The notes below the pieces were generated by a model. That model was not told the origin of the DNA, ran no database searches, and was given only the letters and a program-made list of their open reading frames with translations. Of a DNA stretch of 64,000 nucleotides, positions 35,024 to 44,656 are shown one piece after another. Origin of the DNA: Phycisphaerae bacterium (GTDB lineage Bacteria > Planctomycetota > Phycisphaerae > Phycisphaerales > SM1A02); NCBI GenBank assembly GCA_016795065.1, contig JAEUIU010000017.1, positions 1 to 64,000 on the forward strand. The letters run 5' to 3'. Both the position numbers and the translations under genes were made by a program. Within the stretch, counting starts at the first letter, position 1, and each line of letters opens with the position of its first letter.

Positions 35024-38000
35024 GCCTCGGCTCCGTCAAAGGTAGGAATCGTGAAATGAAAACTGGCGCCCACGTCGTCGTTGTTGGTCGCCCAGATCTC
35101 GCAGGCGTGGGATGTGACGATGGTTCGACAGACCGCGAGTCCCAGTCCCATGCCCGTCCCCTTCGTGGTGAAGAACGGCTCGAAAATCCGCTCGGCGAAT
35201 CCCGCCGGGATGCCGCTTCCCGAGTCGCGCACCGTTACCCGCACCCGATTGGGATCCTGACGCGCCGTCCTGACCACGAGCCGACGCTCTCCGCTGGGCA
35301 TCCGATCCAGGCAATCGCAGGCATTCATCACCAGGTTCAAGAGCACCTGCTGAAGCTGAATGCGATCGCCCAGGACGCGCGGCAGCCCAGCCTCGAGTTG
35401 AGCCTCGACGCTGACGCCGTGGTTGATCAGATCGCTTCGGGCCAGCTTCAGGACTTCGTTCACGACCTCGTCCACCGATAGCGCCTCGTGGTTGACCTCT
35501 CCCTTCCTCAGCAGCGTCCGCAAACGGTGAATCACCTCGCCGGCCCGCTTGTTCTGCTCCACGATGTCATCGAGGATCTCGCGGACCTCCCCCAGGTCCA
35601 CGTCGTCACGCTGCATGAAGCGTTGGGCTGCCTGGGCATTGCTGAGGATCGCGGTGAGCGGCTGGTTGAGTTCGTGGGCGATCGACCCCGAGAGCTCTCC
35701 CAGCAGGTTGACGCGCGAGAGGTGGGCCACCTCGTTTCGCTGCCTCGCGGACTCAAGCTCAGCACGCTTGCGGGCGCTGATGTCGCTGATCGAAGCCAAC
35801 ACCAGTCGACCGGCCTCCGCATCAATTGGGTTGAGTCCGATCTCGATCGGGAACTCCACTCCATCGCGACGCCGACCGAGCGGCTCCCCGCCGATTGTCG
35901 TGGCGTCCATGGCCTGCCCCGAGAGACACACGTGGCGGATCGCGGCATGCACCGCCGCGAACTTCTCGGGCAGAAGGAGACGAATGCTCCGACCGACCAG
36001 CTCGTCACGTGCGTACCCGAACGATCGCTCGGCTTGGGCGTTCAGGAGCACGATGCGTCCCTCGCCGTCGAGCATCACCATGCCACTCGCCGACGCCTCG
36101 AGAGCCAGTCGGAAGCGGTTCCCGGCGCGTCGTCGCCCGCGCTGACGAAGCCGTGCGATCCACCACGCCGAGGCGGCCCCCCCACTCACCAGGAGGGTTG
36201 CAGCGCCCACCTGGAACCAGGCGGTTTGCCATACGAACGGCTGCACGTCCAAGGTCAGGCTTGCCTCTTCCGTACTCCACACACCGTCGTTGTTCGCGGC
36301 TCGAACACGGAAGACGTGGAGCCCCGGATCAAGTCGCCCGTAGGCGATCGCGCGCCTATTGCCCGCGTCGACCCAATCATGGTCGACACCGCTCATCTTC
36401 ACCTTGAAGCGAACGGTGGCTGGATCCGTAAAGGACAGCGCCGCATAGAGGATCTCGATGCCCTTACTGCCCGGCGGAATCGGCAGCGCATCGTCGGCCG
36501 ATGCGAACGCCTGTCGCAACGAGAAACTCGTCTCGCCGCTGGCCGAGGTGTAGTTCACCGCCTCGATGCGGACAGGTGGTGGCACCTCATTTCGGCGAAA
36601 GGTCGATGGATCGACCATCGTCACGCCCTTACGCGTGGCGAACCAGAGGCGACCGCGCGTGTCCTTTGCGGACACGGGTTGCCTTCCGCCTGAACATTCG
36701 ACCGTTGCCATTCCGTCCATGAGACCGAGCCGCAAGACGTCGACGTGGGTCTCCTTCCCGTCCGCGACCGCATCGAGTTGGCGGAACGACGCCCGGGCCA
36801 ACCCGAGCCTCGTCGACAGCCACCAATTCCCCACGTCGTCCTTCAGAATTCCCAGCACCGAGCCTCCGACGGATTCCAACTGCTCCGCGAGATCGGCGAT
36901 GCGACCTGCCCGCCAGCGCCTGAGGCCCTTGTGTCGCGATCCCATCCACATCGTTCCGCCCGTCTCGGCGGTAAGGCAACCGACCCCCGACAGGGCGTTG
37001 CCGTTCTCGTCGCGCACCTCGACGAAGGAATCGCCCTCAAGGCGATAGACCCCGACCAGATTTGACAACCACAGCCGTCCCTCTTCATCCTCGGCAAACG
37101 CGCAGACCTCCGAGCGAGGCAGTCCCTGCGCCTCTCCGTACTCGCGCCAGGCTTCGCCCTCGAAGGCCGCGATCGCCTGGCCGCCGGAGACCCAGATGCG
37201 CCCCTTCGTGTCCTCGAAAATCGCTAGCACATTTGCGCCGCCAGTCAGTTCCCCGGACACTTGGCGAACGCCGCTGGCGTCCTTCACGAACAGCCCGTCA
37301 CCGAAAGAGCCGATCCACACGCGTCCCGTTCGATCGGAAAGCATGCTCTGGACATATCCGCCAATTCGCCCCAACCGTATGGCTGACGCGACTCCATCCT
37401 TCAGTTGAAAAGGTCCGTGGCCATAGGTACCGACAAGCACACCCCCCTCACCATCCGAGGAAACAGAATTCACGATGGGCTCGGCGATCCCGCCTTCGAC
37501 ACCGATCGTGTGGCAACGACGTGATGTCAAGCGAAGCAAACCTCCGCCACTCGTGCCTACCCAGATATTGCCTTCACGATCCTCGGACACGAATCGAACA
37601 CCGTTATAGGTAAGTCCGTTCTCCGTGGTCCAGTGCGACATCGTTCCATCCGGCGCGATGCGAAACAGGCCATGATCGTGTGTGCAGGCCCAGACGTTTC
37701 CTGCGGAGTCCTCGAAGGCACTCCACATGCCGCGCATGTCAACGCCAAGTTCGCGGCGCTCGAACTCCGTCGGAGAACGATACTTGACCAGAGCTCGACG
37801 ATAAACCACCCAGATGCCGCCATCACGCGCCGGAGCGCAGACCGCCGACGCCGCCTCGCCCTCTCGTGCGCCCTCGACCTCGATCCACTCCGCGCCATTC
37901 CACACTCCGAAGAAACCAGGCTGGACGATCCACCATCGCCCGGTCGCGTCGCAGGCCGCCACCGGGCCACGCTCGAGCCGCGGGCGAAGTGGTACGGGTT

Positions 38001-38556
38001 CGAATCGACCATTGCCGAATGACAGGACATGCCCATCGAACGTCGTGAACAACAGACGTCCGTCAGGCGCCTCGGCAACCGAACGCACGACGTCGCCCTC
38101 CCAGCCGTCAGCCGGTCCGAAGGCACGCCACACCTCGCCCTCGCGCATCGCCAGCCCCTGCACGGTTCCCACCCAAAGACGCTCGCTTCGGTCCAGATGC
38201 AGATGAACGACGCCCGATGCGGGCAATGCGGGTGTGGTTTCAGGATTGAGAACCTGAAACTGCACGCCGTCGAACCGCACGAGCCCGTCAAACGTGCCGA
38301 ACCAATGGTATCCATCGGCTGTCGTCACCATGGATGTCGCCGAGTTCTCGGGCAGGCCGTCCTCCACCTGCCACGAGCGGATGTAGTAGTCGTCGTGAGC
38401 CGTGGAGACGAGTGTCGCTCCCGCCATCGAAGCGCCCATGGCAAGGACGATCGCCGCGATGATCCCGCCCAGCCGCCGCGCGAGCACGCACAATCCGGTC
38501 CCCATTCCCATCCGGAGGGGCTGTGTGAGGGGTGGCTTGCTCGTGGCGGCCTGCAT
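35020..38556 (-). CDS. Sensor histidine kinase with two-component propeller, PAS and FixL-like kinase
   Basis: A 1,178-residue sensor. A signal/anchor helix (GGIIAAIVLAMGASMAGATL) is followed by about 14 propeller repeats (for example TADGYHWFGTFDGLVRFDG, RSERLWVGTVQGLA, EGNIWVGTSGGGLLRLTS). A Y_Y_Y domain (KVKMSGVDHDWVDAGNRRAI) comes next, then a membrane helix near residue 780 and a PAS domain from about 814. The transmitter carries ELSGSIAHELNQPLTAILSN with phospho-His near 961, NLVMNACDCLDRMP, RDSGSGIPAGF and GTGMGLGLAVCRTIV. The periplasmic propeller suggests sensing of an extracellular ligand such as a glycan fragment, as known for hybrid two-component systems, but here the regulators are separate proteins. 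It is first in a nine-gene run. Confidence 0.9.
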   Translation of the reverse strand: MQAATSKPPLTQPLRMGMGTGLCVLARRLGGIIAAIVLAMGASMAGATLVSTAHDDYYIRSWQVEDGLPENSATSMVTTADGYHWFGTFDGLVRFDGVQFQVLNPETTPALPASGVVHLHLDRSERLWVGTVQGLAMREGEVWRAFGPADGWEGDVVRSVAEAPDGRLLFTTFDGHVLSFGNGRFEPVPLRPRLERGPVAACDATGRWWIVQPGFFGVWNGAEWIEVEGAREGEAASAVCAPARDGGIWVVYRRALVKYRSPTEFERRELGVDMRGMWSAFEDSAGNVWACTHDHGLFRIAPDGTMSHWTTENGLTYNGVRFVSEDREGNIWVGTSGGGLLRLTSRRCHTIGVEGGIAEPIVNSVSSDGEGGVLVGTYGHGPFQLKDGVASAIRLGRIGGYVQSMLSDRTGRVWIGSFGDGLFVKDASGVRQVSGELTGGANVLAIFEDTKGRIWVSGGQAIAAFEGEAWREYGEAQGLPRSEVCAFAEDEEGRLWLSNLVGVYRLEGDSFVEVRDENGNALSGVGCLTAETGGTMWMGSRHKGLRRWRAGRIADLAEQLESVGGSVLGILKDDVGNWWLSTRLGLARASFRQLDAVADGKETHVDVLRLGLMDGMATVECSGGRQPVSAKDTRGRLWFATRKGVTMVDPSTFRRNEVPPPVRIEAVNYTSASGETSFSLRQAFASADDALPIPPGSKGIEILYAALSFTDPATVRFKVKMSGVDHDWVDAGNRRAIAYGRLDPGLHVFRVRAANNDGVWSTEEASLTLDVQPFVWQTAWFQVGAATLLVSGGAASAWWIARLRQRGRRRAGNRFRLALEASASGMVMLDGEGRIVLLNAQAERSFGYARDELVGRSIRLLLPEKFAAVHAAIRHVCLSGQAMDATTIGGEPLGRRRDGVEFPIEIGLNPIDAEAGRLVLASISDISARKRAELESARQRNEVAHLSRVNLLGELSGSIAHELNQPLTAILSNAQAAQRFMQRDDVDLGEVREILDDIVEQNKRAGEVIHRLRTLLRKGEVNHEALSVDEVVNEVLKLARSDLINHGVSVEAQLEAGLPRVLGDRIQLQQVLLNLVMNACDCLDRMPSGERRLVVRTARQDPNRVRVTVRDSGSGIPAGFAERIFEPFFTTKGTGMGLGLAVCRTIVTSHACEIWATNNDDVGASFHFTIPTFDGAEA

Positions 38557-38751
38557 CGATCTGCCATGCTAACGAAGGGCCGGCGTCACAGCGATGGGGC
38601 GCAGATCCGCTCGGACTCGGAGGTTTCAAGCGAAGGAACCCGTTCGCGGATATCGCGAGCCCAGGCCGTCCAACCCTGCCTCACGAACCGAACGGCAACA
38701 TCGGATCCCATCGTCGATGTGACCGTCGGCAACGAGGCACGTTGGCGTTCA
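38557..38751 (-). promoter_or_regulatory. Probable promoter region of the sensor-kinase/sulfatase run
   Basis: There are 195 bases between the kinase start and the end of the next minus-strand gene. This is the only sizeable gap before the nine-gene run, so its promoter should lie here or in the upstream gene. I could not identify core elements or a regulator palindrome by eye. Confidence 0.35.
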
Positions 38752-40374
38752 TCATGACGGGCAAGCGCCCCAAGCCCCGAGCACCAGAGCAAGGTCAGCT
38801 CCGTCGACCGCTCCACTCGCGTCGAAGTCTGCTCCTCCGATCGATCCCCATTGCCCCAGAAGGAGTGCAAGGTCCGCTCCATTGACAACGCCATCGGCGT
38901 TCAAGTCCGCCACGCAAGGCGAGGACGTCACCACGAAGCTCACCGGCGTCGATGCGATGCCGTTTGCTACGACCGCGAGCGAATAGCTTCCTGGAGCGAG
39001 CGATGGGGGCAGGGTCATGGACGTCGTGGTGGGAAGTGACCCCGTTGCCACACCGGTGCTGTTCCAGTTGCTGGTGCGGGCATATCGCACCATCTTCCCG
39101 TTCGCCGACGTGAGCCGGGCAATCGGGTAGTTCGTGTTCATCTGCCAGTCATCACCGTAGGAAGCGCCCTCCGAAATGCCGTTGAATCCCGTTCCGCTCA
39201 ATTGGTACGTCGAGGCAGCGGTCTTCACGACGCCGGAAAGAACGGGCCTCCCCACCGCCAGCGGCGCAGCATTGGACACCCACACGTAATAGGTCGGAGA
39301 GTCCTGCTGCGTGCAGAGAATCCCGCCGTCAGGCAGCACGAGAAAGCAGAACACATACGACGGCGCGTCGATCGAGTTGCCACCACCCGGTGCAGGGATC
39401 TGCGTGAAGGCGTTTGTCATCGCGTCGTAGAGATAGAACGAGGTCGGGCTCGGAAAGTGGTTCGCCGGCGTCGGGGCCGGGGAGAGTGCGGCGAGTACCT
39501 TGCCGTCCACCATCATCGCCACCGGCGCGTCAGGGGCACCGCTGCCGTTGGGGAGGACTGGGCCCGCCGTCCACGATCCCGGCAGTCCACCCACCCCGGG
39601 CACGTAAAACGCCGAGGTGCTCAGCGAGCCGATGAAGAAGCCTCGCCCGTCAGGCAGGCGCAGGGCCCCGCCGGTCTCCAAACCCCACGGGTCATAGAGT
39701 TGAACCGGCGTTACGCCAGCGCTCTGCCAGGCATTGAGCGAAGGGATGTACCGCTCGGAGGTCGTCGCCCCCCGATCGACGAAGAGAATGCTGTCGTCTG
39801 CGAGCTTCATCCAGACCGACTCGTTGTGGATGCCGAGGCACTCGGGCCCGTTGCTGAAGGCGTTGGTGACGGGGTTGTAGATCCGGGTCTTGGTCAGCGT
39901 CCCTGTCACCAGCGCCTGCAAGACACGACCGTCGGGGAGCATTTCGGAGTTCGCGTCACTCACCGTTCCACCGGGATCCGGCGCGGCACTCCAAACGTTG
40001 GTCAGCGGGTTGTACACCTCCGCCTTCGCCTTCCCCGTGCCATATTCGCCGCCTGCCACATACACCCGACCGTCCATGAGCACTTGCGAAGAGAAGTACT
40101 CACGCGTGTTCAGCATCGGCGCGATCCCACTCCACGTTCCGTTCACATAGCTCCCGTGCGCGTCGGGCGTCAGCTTGTGCCACGTGTCACCGATGTCGTC
40201 GTTTCCGGTCGCGTCGGACAGGGCGAGCACGGTCCCGTCCGAGAGGAGAAGCGCGACTCCAGCATTCGACGCTGGAGCGTCGGCGGTCACACGCACCCAC
40301 TCCATGGCGTGACCGCGAGAGGCGACGAAGAGGACGGACGCGATACCGGAAGTGAGGACCAGTCGTCGGAGCAT
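38752..40374 (-). CDS. Secreted kelch/galactose-oxidase-like propeller with GC-type dockerin
   Basis: A 540-residue protein with a signal peptide (MLRRLVLTSGIASVLFVASR, cut near GHAME). Kelch-type repeats follow with the GG and Y-N-P pattern: LMDGRVYVAGGEYGTGKAKA, VYNPLTNVWSAAPDPGG, MLPDGRVLQALVTGTL, RIYNPVTNAF. An Ig-like domain (LSGTGFNGISEGASYGDDWQ) resembles the DUF1929 domain of galactose-oxidase relatives. The end is two dockerin-like repeats closing with VLGAWGACPS. The ATG at 40374 is chosen for the signal peptide. The copper ligands of true galactose oxidase were not clearly seen, so a non-enzymatic binding role is possible. Confidence 0.75.
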   Translation of the reverse strand: MLRRLVLTSGIASVLFVASRGHAMEWVRVTADAPASNAGVALLLSDGTVLALSDATGNDDIGDTWHKLTPDAHGSYVNGTWSGIAPMLNTREYFSSQVLMDGRVYVAGGEYGTGKAKAEVYNPLTNVWSAAPDPGGTVSDANSEMLPDGRVLQALVTGTLTKTRIYNPVTNAFSNGPECLGIHNESVWMKLADDSILFVDRGATTSERYIPSLNAWQSAGVTPVQLYDPWGLETGGALRLPDGRGFFIGSLSTSAFYVPGVGGLPGSWTAGPVLPNGSGAPDAPVAMMVDGKVLAALSPAPTPANHFPSPTSFYLYDAMTNAFTQIPAPGGGNSIDAPSYVFCFLVLPDGGILCTQQDSPTYYVWVSNAAPLAVGRPVLSGVVKTAASTYQLSGTGFNGISEGASYGDDWQMNTNYPIARLTSANGKMVRYARTSNWNSTGVATGSLPTTTSMTLPPSLAPGSYSLAVVANGIASTPVSFVVTSSPCVADLNADGVVNGADLALLLGQWGSIGGADFDASGAVDGADLALVLGAWGACPS

Positions 40375-40527
40375 GGTGCGTGGAGCGTACGGAAACGGAC
40401 TGATCGAAACAAGTATGAATCGACATGATGCGATTCGACGTGCGCCTTCCGGGGGATGACGCGATCGTGCCGGCCAGCGCACCACCGTCGGAGCGACCTC
40501 GTCAGGCCGTTGCCTTACAGTGCTTCC

Positions 40528-41202
40528 ATGAGTTGGACTCTCCACCGGCACGCCAAGGGCAATCCGTATCTTGGGCTGACAACCGCCCTTCACTCAGAGA
40601 GCAAAGAACCACACGTTGTCTATCGCTGCCTTTACGCGAATGACCTGTGCCAGGACTGGATTCGTCCGCAGGCAATGTTTGAGGGCGTCAACGAGCGAGG
40701 AGAGCGTCGGTTCGAGCCGATCGCACGCATGCGCATCGTCCAACCGGAAGAGGTGGCGACCGTTTTGGCCTTTGGCTTCGACGCGTGGGGAGACGGTGAC
40801 GACCTAACGACATTCGTCGCCCGTTACGACGACAACCCGAATCACCTGCGCGGCACCCGCTATCTTCTCGAGACGTTCGACGGCGAGATCCTCTGCAACC
40901 TGAACACCCTGCGATTCCAGCGCGGTCTGATGGGAATCGCCTCCGTCGCCACGGCGCCGCATCATCGCCGCCAGGGTTGGGCGAGCCTCCTCCTGCGAGC
41001 GGTGATGGAACTGCTAAGGCTCCAGGAACAGGGACCGATGCGGTTCCTCCTCTTTTCGGAAGTCGACCCGGCGATCTACAGGGCCTGCGGCTTTCGGGAA
41101 CTTCCCGAAGGAAATCAGCACTTCAAGCCCTCGATCGCGATGGCGACCGGCGACTTTCCGCTGCCGAGCGACGAGGTGCGGTTCGTGACGCGCTACTTTT
41201 AA
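40528..41202 (+). CDS. GNAT family N-acetyltransferase
   Basis: A 224-residue protein. The acetyl-CoA-binding segment is visible as GIASVATAPHHRRQGWASLL, a V-x-P-x-x-R-x-x-G-x-A/G motif, followed by the helix LRAVMELLRL and the strand FLLFSEVDPAIYRACGF, where YRACGF is the usual motif-B end. The N-terminal half probably holds the acceptor site. The ATG at 40528 is chosen because the upstream codons are unlike the family. The substrate is unknown. It is divergent from the kelch gene across a 153-base region. Confidence 0.8.
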   Translation: MSWTLHRHAKGNPYLGLTTALHSESKEPHVVYRCLYANDLCQDWIRPQAMFEGVNERGERRFEPIARMRIVQPEEVATVLAFGFDAWGDGDDLTTFVARYDDNPNHLRGTRYLLETFDGEILCNLNTLRFQRGLMGIASVATAPHHRRQGWASLLLRAVMELLRLQEQGPMRFLLFSEVDPAIYRACGFRELPEGNQHFKPSIAMATGDFPLPSDEVRFVTRYF

Positions 41203-41293
41203 TCGGCCTCCCGACCGAAGCAGCCCGCCGGCGCCGGGTCGATTGCACGATTGTCCGATTCCGTGGACACTGCTCGCCCTACCGAAAGGCACC

Positions 41294-41539
41294 ATGGCAC
41301 CACTGGACGGCGCAACCGACGATTGGGATGTCATCACCAAGGACTCCAACGGCAACGTCCTCCAGGACGGCGACTCGGTCGTCGTCATCAAGGACCTTGA
41401 CGTGAAGGGCGCGAAGACCACCATCAAGCGCGGCACCACCTACAAGAAGATCCGCACGACGTCGAATCCGGAAGAGATCGAGGTCCGTGAAGGCAAGTCG
41501 GTCTGGGTGCTGAAGACCTGCTTCGTGAAGAAGAGCTGA
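41294..41539 (+). CDS. PhnA-domain (YjdM-like) protein, C-terminal domain only
   Basis: An 81-residue protein matching the PhnA domain: ITKDSNGNVLQDGDSVVVIK, DLDVKGAKTTIKRGT, YKKIRTTSNPEEIEVREGKS and VWVLKTCFVKKS. Full PhnA/YjdM proteins of about 110 residues carry an N-terminal zinc ribbon that is absent here; the single-domain form occurs in many bacteria. Despite the historical name, a role in alkylphosphonate use is not established. The ATG at 41294 is chosen because AAAGG lies just upstream and the residues before it are not conserved. Confidence 0.82.
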   Translation: MAPLDGATDDWDVITKDSNGNVLQDGDSVVVIKDLDVKGAKTTIKRGTTYKKIRTTSNPEEIEVREGKSVWVLKTCFVKKS

Positions 41540-41572
41540 AGCACCCCGAAGTGCCGCAAGCTCAAGGCAGCA

Positions 41573-44416
41573 TCAGCCGGTCCAGGCCCCGAGCAGGATC
41601 GCGAGATCGCTTGCCGCGACAACGCCGTCGGCATCGAGGTCCCCAAGACCGTTGGTGCCGCCTGAGGTGCCCCACGCCCCCAACAGGAGCCCGAGATCCG
41701 CGGCGTTGACGGCACCGTCGCCGTTCAGGTCCGCGGCCACCGCGATCGGCGCCGCAACCACTTCGAAGAACGCGTAGGCGGGAAAATCGAGGTCGGACAT
41801 GCTCATCGACACGAGCACGAGTCCCGTTGATGTCGGGGCGAAAACCATCTCCACGCGACCATCGTCGTCGGTGAAGATCACGCTCGTTTCGCCGTCGTCG
41901 CTGCGTTCACCGCGAGCGAATTCCACTCCCCCGGCGAGCCGACGGAAGGTGATCGGCAGTCCGCTGAGCGGTACGAACTCATGTTCAAGGGTCGCCGTGA
42001 CGCTGGGAAGCGAATCGAGAGCCACTTCCAGCGGCGGCGTTTCCACGGCATGCAACTGATCCGCGTTCTCGGGGCATGTCACCGACCCCGCCACGGCGCC
42101 GTTCTCATCCTGGGCGGCAATGGCATGGGCCATGACCGCCGGAACGTCGGCCGGGAACGGAACATCACCTGTGAATCCGCCATCGCCGTCAAGCGTGCCG
42201 GTGAAGATCACACGGTCATCGACCAGCACGTCAAACGATGCATTCGGAGTGAGGCCTGCTATCGAGATCGGATACGCGGCGCCCGGCGTCGGCACGCCAT
42301 TTCCATAGGTCGTGAATGATGGCCGTTCCATCCACTCGCGCAGGTGATACTCCATCATCGTCATCGCCGCTGGTGCTCCCGTCGGCAGGACTGCCAACCC
42401 GACGGGAACGACGCTCGGTGACATGATCGACAGCTCCGGCGGAAGGCCGACAAGAGCCTTCGGCAGTTCGACGGCCAATCGCGCCGCGATGGGCGTGTGC
42501 AGAAGGTCTCCCTCCGAGAGCGGGACGATCTCTTCAATTGTGGCCCCTTCAATGGGTGAGACCGACCCGTTCGAGGTGTCACGCACCTGGGCGCTCAGGT
42601 CGTACCGACCTGCGTTTCCCGTCGCGTGCAGTTCCAGAACGTTGTCCACGCCGCTCATGCCCTCCCATTCGACACCCGTCGTCGGGTCATCGTCGCTGTC
42701 GAACGCGAACACGTAGAGCACATCGACCTCACCCACAAAGGGATCGGCCAAGAGCATCTCGCAACGCATGGCCGCGTCGCCGTCATCGCTGGCGATCAAG
42801 GCGTCGTCCAGCGTCAGGTATCCCGGCTGATCGGCGAATCCGCCGCCCGTCGACGTCGGAGCTGCCCGCTGCTGAGGCAACGCCCCGCCCGGATAGTTCT
42901 TGTCGAACTGGGCCGCACAATCGCCGACGCGATGCCTGTTCCGCCGCACAGCCGCTGCCTGCGACGTCGTGAGGTTGTAGCTGTCGGAAGTGACGGTTGG
43001 AGTCAGCACATTGTGGGGATGGGTCGCGGGATCCACATGGCCGCCGCTGTCGGCAACCCCCGGGTTCCCGGGCGTCGCCGGGTCCACGCGGTGGCCCGGC
43101 CCCAATCCCAGCGCGTGATAGGTCTCATGGGCGAGGAGCGCCCCCGTTTGGGCCGGGTCGTACCCGCCCTCCCCATCGCTCTGTCGCTCCACGATGGCGA
43201 CGGGAACTCCCACCGCCGCTGCGCCGTCGGTTGTCGTCCAGGTTCCGTCCGTCTCCTGAACCTCGACTTCCTTGACGAAGGAGATCTTGAATCCCTTGCC
43301 TCCCGCGAGCTTCTCTTTGATTTCCTTTCTTCCGGCCTTGAGAAACTCCTCAAACTCCCCGTTGGCCGCGTTCGGGATCTTGACGACGCCATCCCCGCCG
43401 GCGTCTCCGCCGGTTGCCGGCGCCGGATCGACGACGACGTGCATCTCAATGCCAGCGCGGGATCGCCTGAAAATCTTGTTCGCGGCTTTCACAGCCTCCT
43501 TTGCCTGGGCCGGCGTCACGTTGCATCCCGGGTAGAGATTCACGATGACCGGGACGTGCGTGCGAAGCGCTCGCACGCCGGTGAGATTCGGCACCGCGGC
43601 ATTCGCGCCGACGCTGAGTGCGCCGGTTGCCAGAAGACTCGTCGATAGGAGCGCTGTGTTTCCAACGGCGCGGACCGGGCGACGATCGCCACTCACGTCG
43701 GTTCGCCGACGCCGATGCGGCCGAAGGAGAGCGGCAGCGACGAGTGCGACGGCGATCGCTCCCGGCGTCGGCGTCCCGAAGGCCTTCGAACTGATCGTCT
43801 CGTCGAATCCGGTTCCGGTGCTACCTGGTGGCAGCAGGCTCGCGAGCGGCCCAGGCAGATTCGCGCCATCCGCCAGCCCGATCCCGAAGCCGTTGTTGGC
43901 GCTTCCATACGACGCTGTGAAGGGCGCGTTGAAACTGCCGGACGCCGTGGTGATCTGCAGCATCATCGTGTCGATGGCGAAGTAGCCATCGCCGGTATCC
44001 GTCAGCACGCCGGCAAGTCCGATGTTCCCAGCCGCCAACACCCCGAAGAACGAAGGGTCGATCGTGGCGCTCAACCACCCGGTCCCAAAGCTGCCCTGGT
44101 CGACCAGCGGCACGTTTGGCCAGATCGCCAGGCCGAACAACTGATCGGAGAGATCGAAGGACTGCCCCATGTTGTCGGCATGGAAAAGCCTCAGCGTGTT
44201 GACCTCGTGACCGAGGACGGTGCGATGGGCCGTGAATCCAGCCGTATCCAAGACGAACGAGGCCGACAGGATTGGCTCTCCGATGGGCGCGTAGACAAAG
44301 CTCGCTCGCGCGGCGGAAGAGGCAAACGCCGCGATCGTCGCGCTCGCCAACGCCACCGGCACTGACACCACGCCAACGACATCGCCCGTCCATCTGAAGG
44401 AGTGACGATTGCTCAT
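41573..44416 (-). CDS. Fusion of a PEP-CTERM-like protein with a metzincin-like, dockerin-bearing protein
   Basis: A 947-residue frame with two apparent proteins. Residues 1-240 are a secreted beta-rich protein with its own signal (VPVALASATIAAFASSAARA) and a C-terminal sorting tail GTPTPGAIAVALVAAALLRP followed by HRRRR. Residue 241 on starts with a second signal-like helix (NTALLSTSLLATGALSVGAN). It then holds a candidate zinc-protease site LLAHETYHALGLGPGH with His430 and Glu431. Beta-rich domains and two dockerin-like repeats ending LLGAWTG close the protein. A GTG at 43696 could start the second protein and overlaps a TGA in another frame (GTGA). The single frame is therefore probably two genes merged by an indel or sequence error. 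The protease call is tentative because the third His is two residues later than in metzincins. Confidence 0.65.
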   Translation of the reverse strand: MSNRHSFRWTGDVVGVVSVPVALASATIAAFASSAARASFVYAPIGEPILSASFVLDTAGFTAHRTVLGHEVNTLRLFHADNMGQSFDLSDQLFGLAIWPNVPLVDQGSFGTGWLSATIDPSFFGVLAAGNIGLAGVLTDTGDGYFAIDTMMLQITTASGSFNAPFTASYGSANNGFGIGLADGANLPGPLASLLPPGSTGTGFDETISSKAFGTPTPGAIAVALVAAALLRPHRRRRTDVSGDRRPVRAVGNTALLSTSLLATGALSVGANAAVPNLTGVRALRTHVPVIVNLYPGCNVTPAQAKEAVKAANKIFRRSRAGIEMHVVVDPAPATGGDAGGDGVVKIPNAANGEFEEFLKAGRKEIKEKLAGGKGFKISFVKEVEVQETDGTWTTTDGAAAVGVPVAIVERQSDGEGGYDPAQTGALLAHETYHALGLGPGHRVDPATPGNPGVADSGGHVDPATHPHNVLTPTVTSDSYNLTTSQAAAVRRNRHRVGDCAAQFDKNYPGGALPQQRAAPTSTGGGFADQPGYLTLDDALIASDDGDAAMRCEMLLADPFVGEVDVLYVFAFDSDDDPTTGVEWEGMSGVDNVLELHATGNAGRYDLSAQVRDTSNGSVSPIEGATIEEIVPLSEGDLLHTPIAARLAVELPKALVGLPPELSIMSPSVVPVGLAVLPTGAPAAMTMMEYHLREWMERPSFTTYGNGVPTPGAAYPISIAGLTPNASFDVLVDDRVIFTGTLDGDGGFTGDVPFPADVPAVMAHAIAAQDENGAVAGSVTCPENADQLHAVETPPLEVALDSLPSVTATLEHEFVPLSGLPITFRRLAGGVEFARGERSDDGETSVIFTDDDGRVEMVFAPTSTGLVLVSMSMSDLDFPAYAFFEVVAAPIAVAADLNGDGAVNAADLGLLLGAWGTSGGTNGLGDLDADGVVAASDLAILLGAWTG

Positions 44417-44656
44417 GGATGTCCCCTTTCGAATCTCAGCTCACCGACTGCTCACGGACGGGCTGGCACGATGTCGGCCAAGCGTGGGCTGTCGGCTGCA
44501 GGGCCTCACGAGAGACGATAGCACGACGATGGGCGTGACACACCGACTCGTCCACTCCTCGCCAATGGCGAATGCGGACAATGGATCGGCTTCTGTGCCG
44601 GAGCCGCCGCATCAACGACTTCGTTGCAATCTCGCACCGCGATCTTCGCGTCCTCG

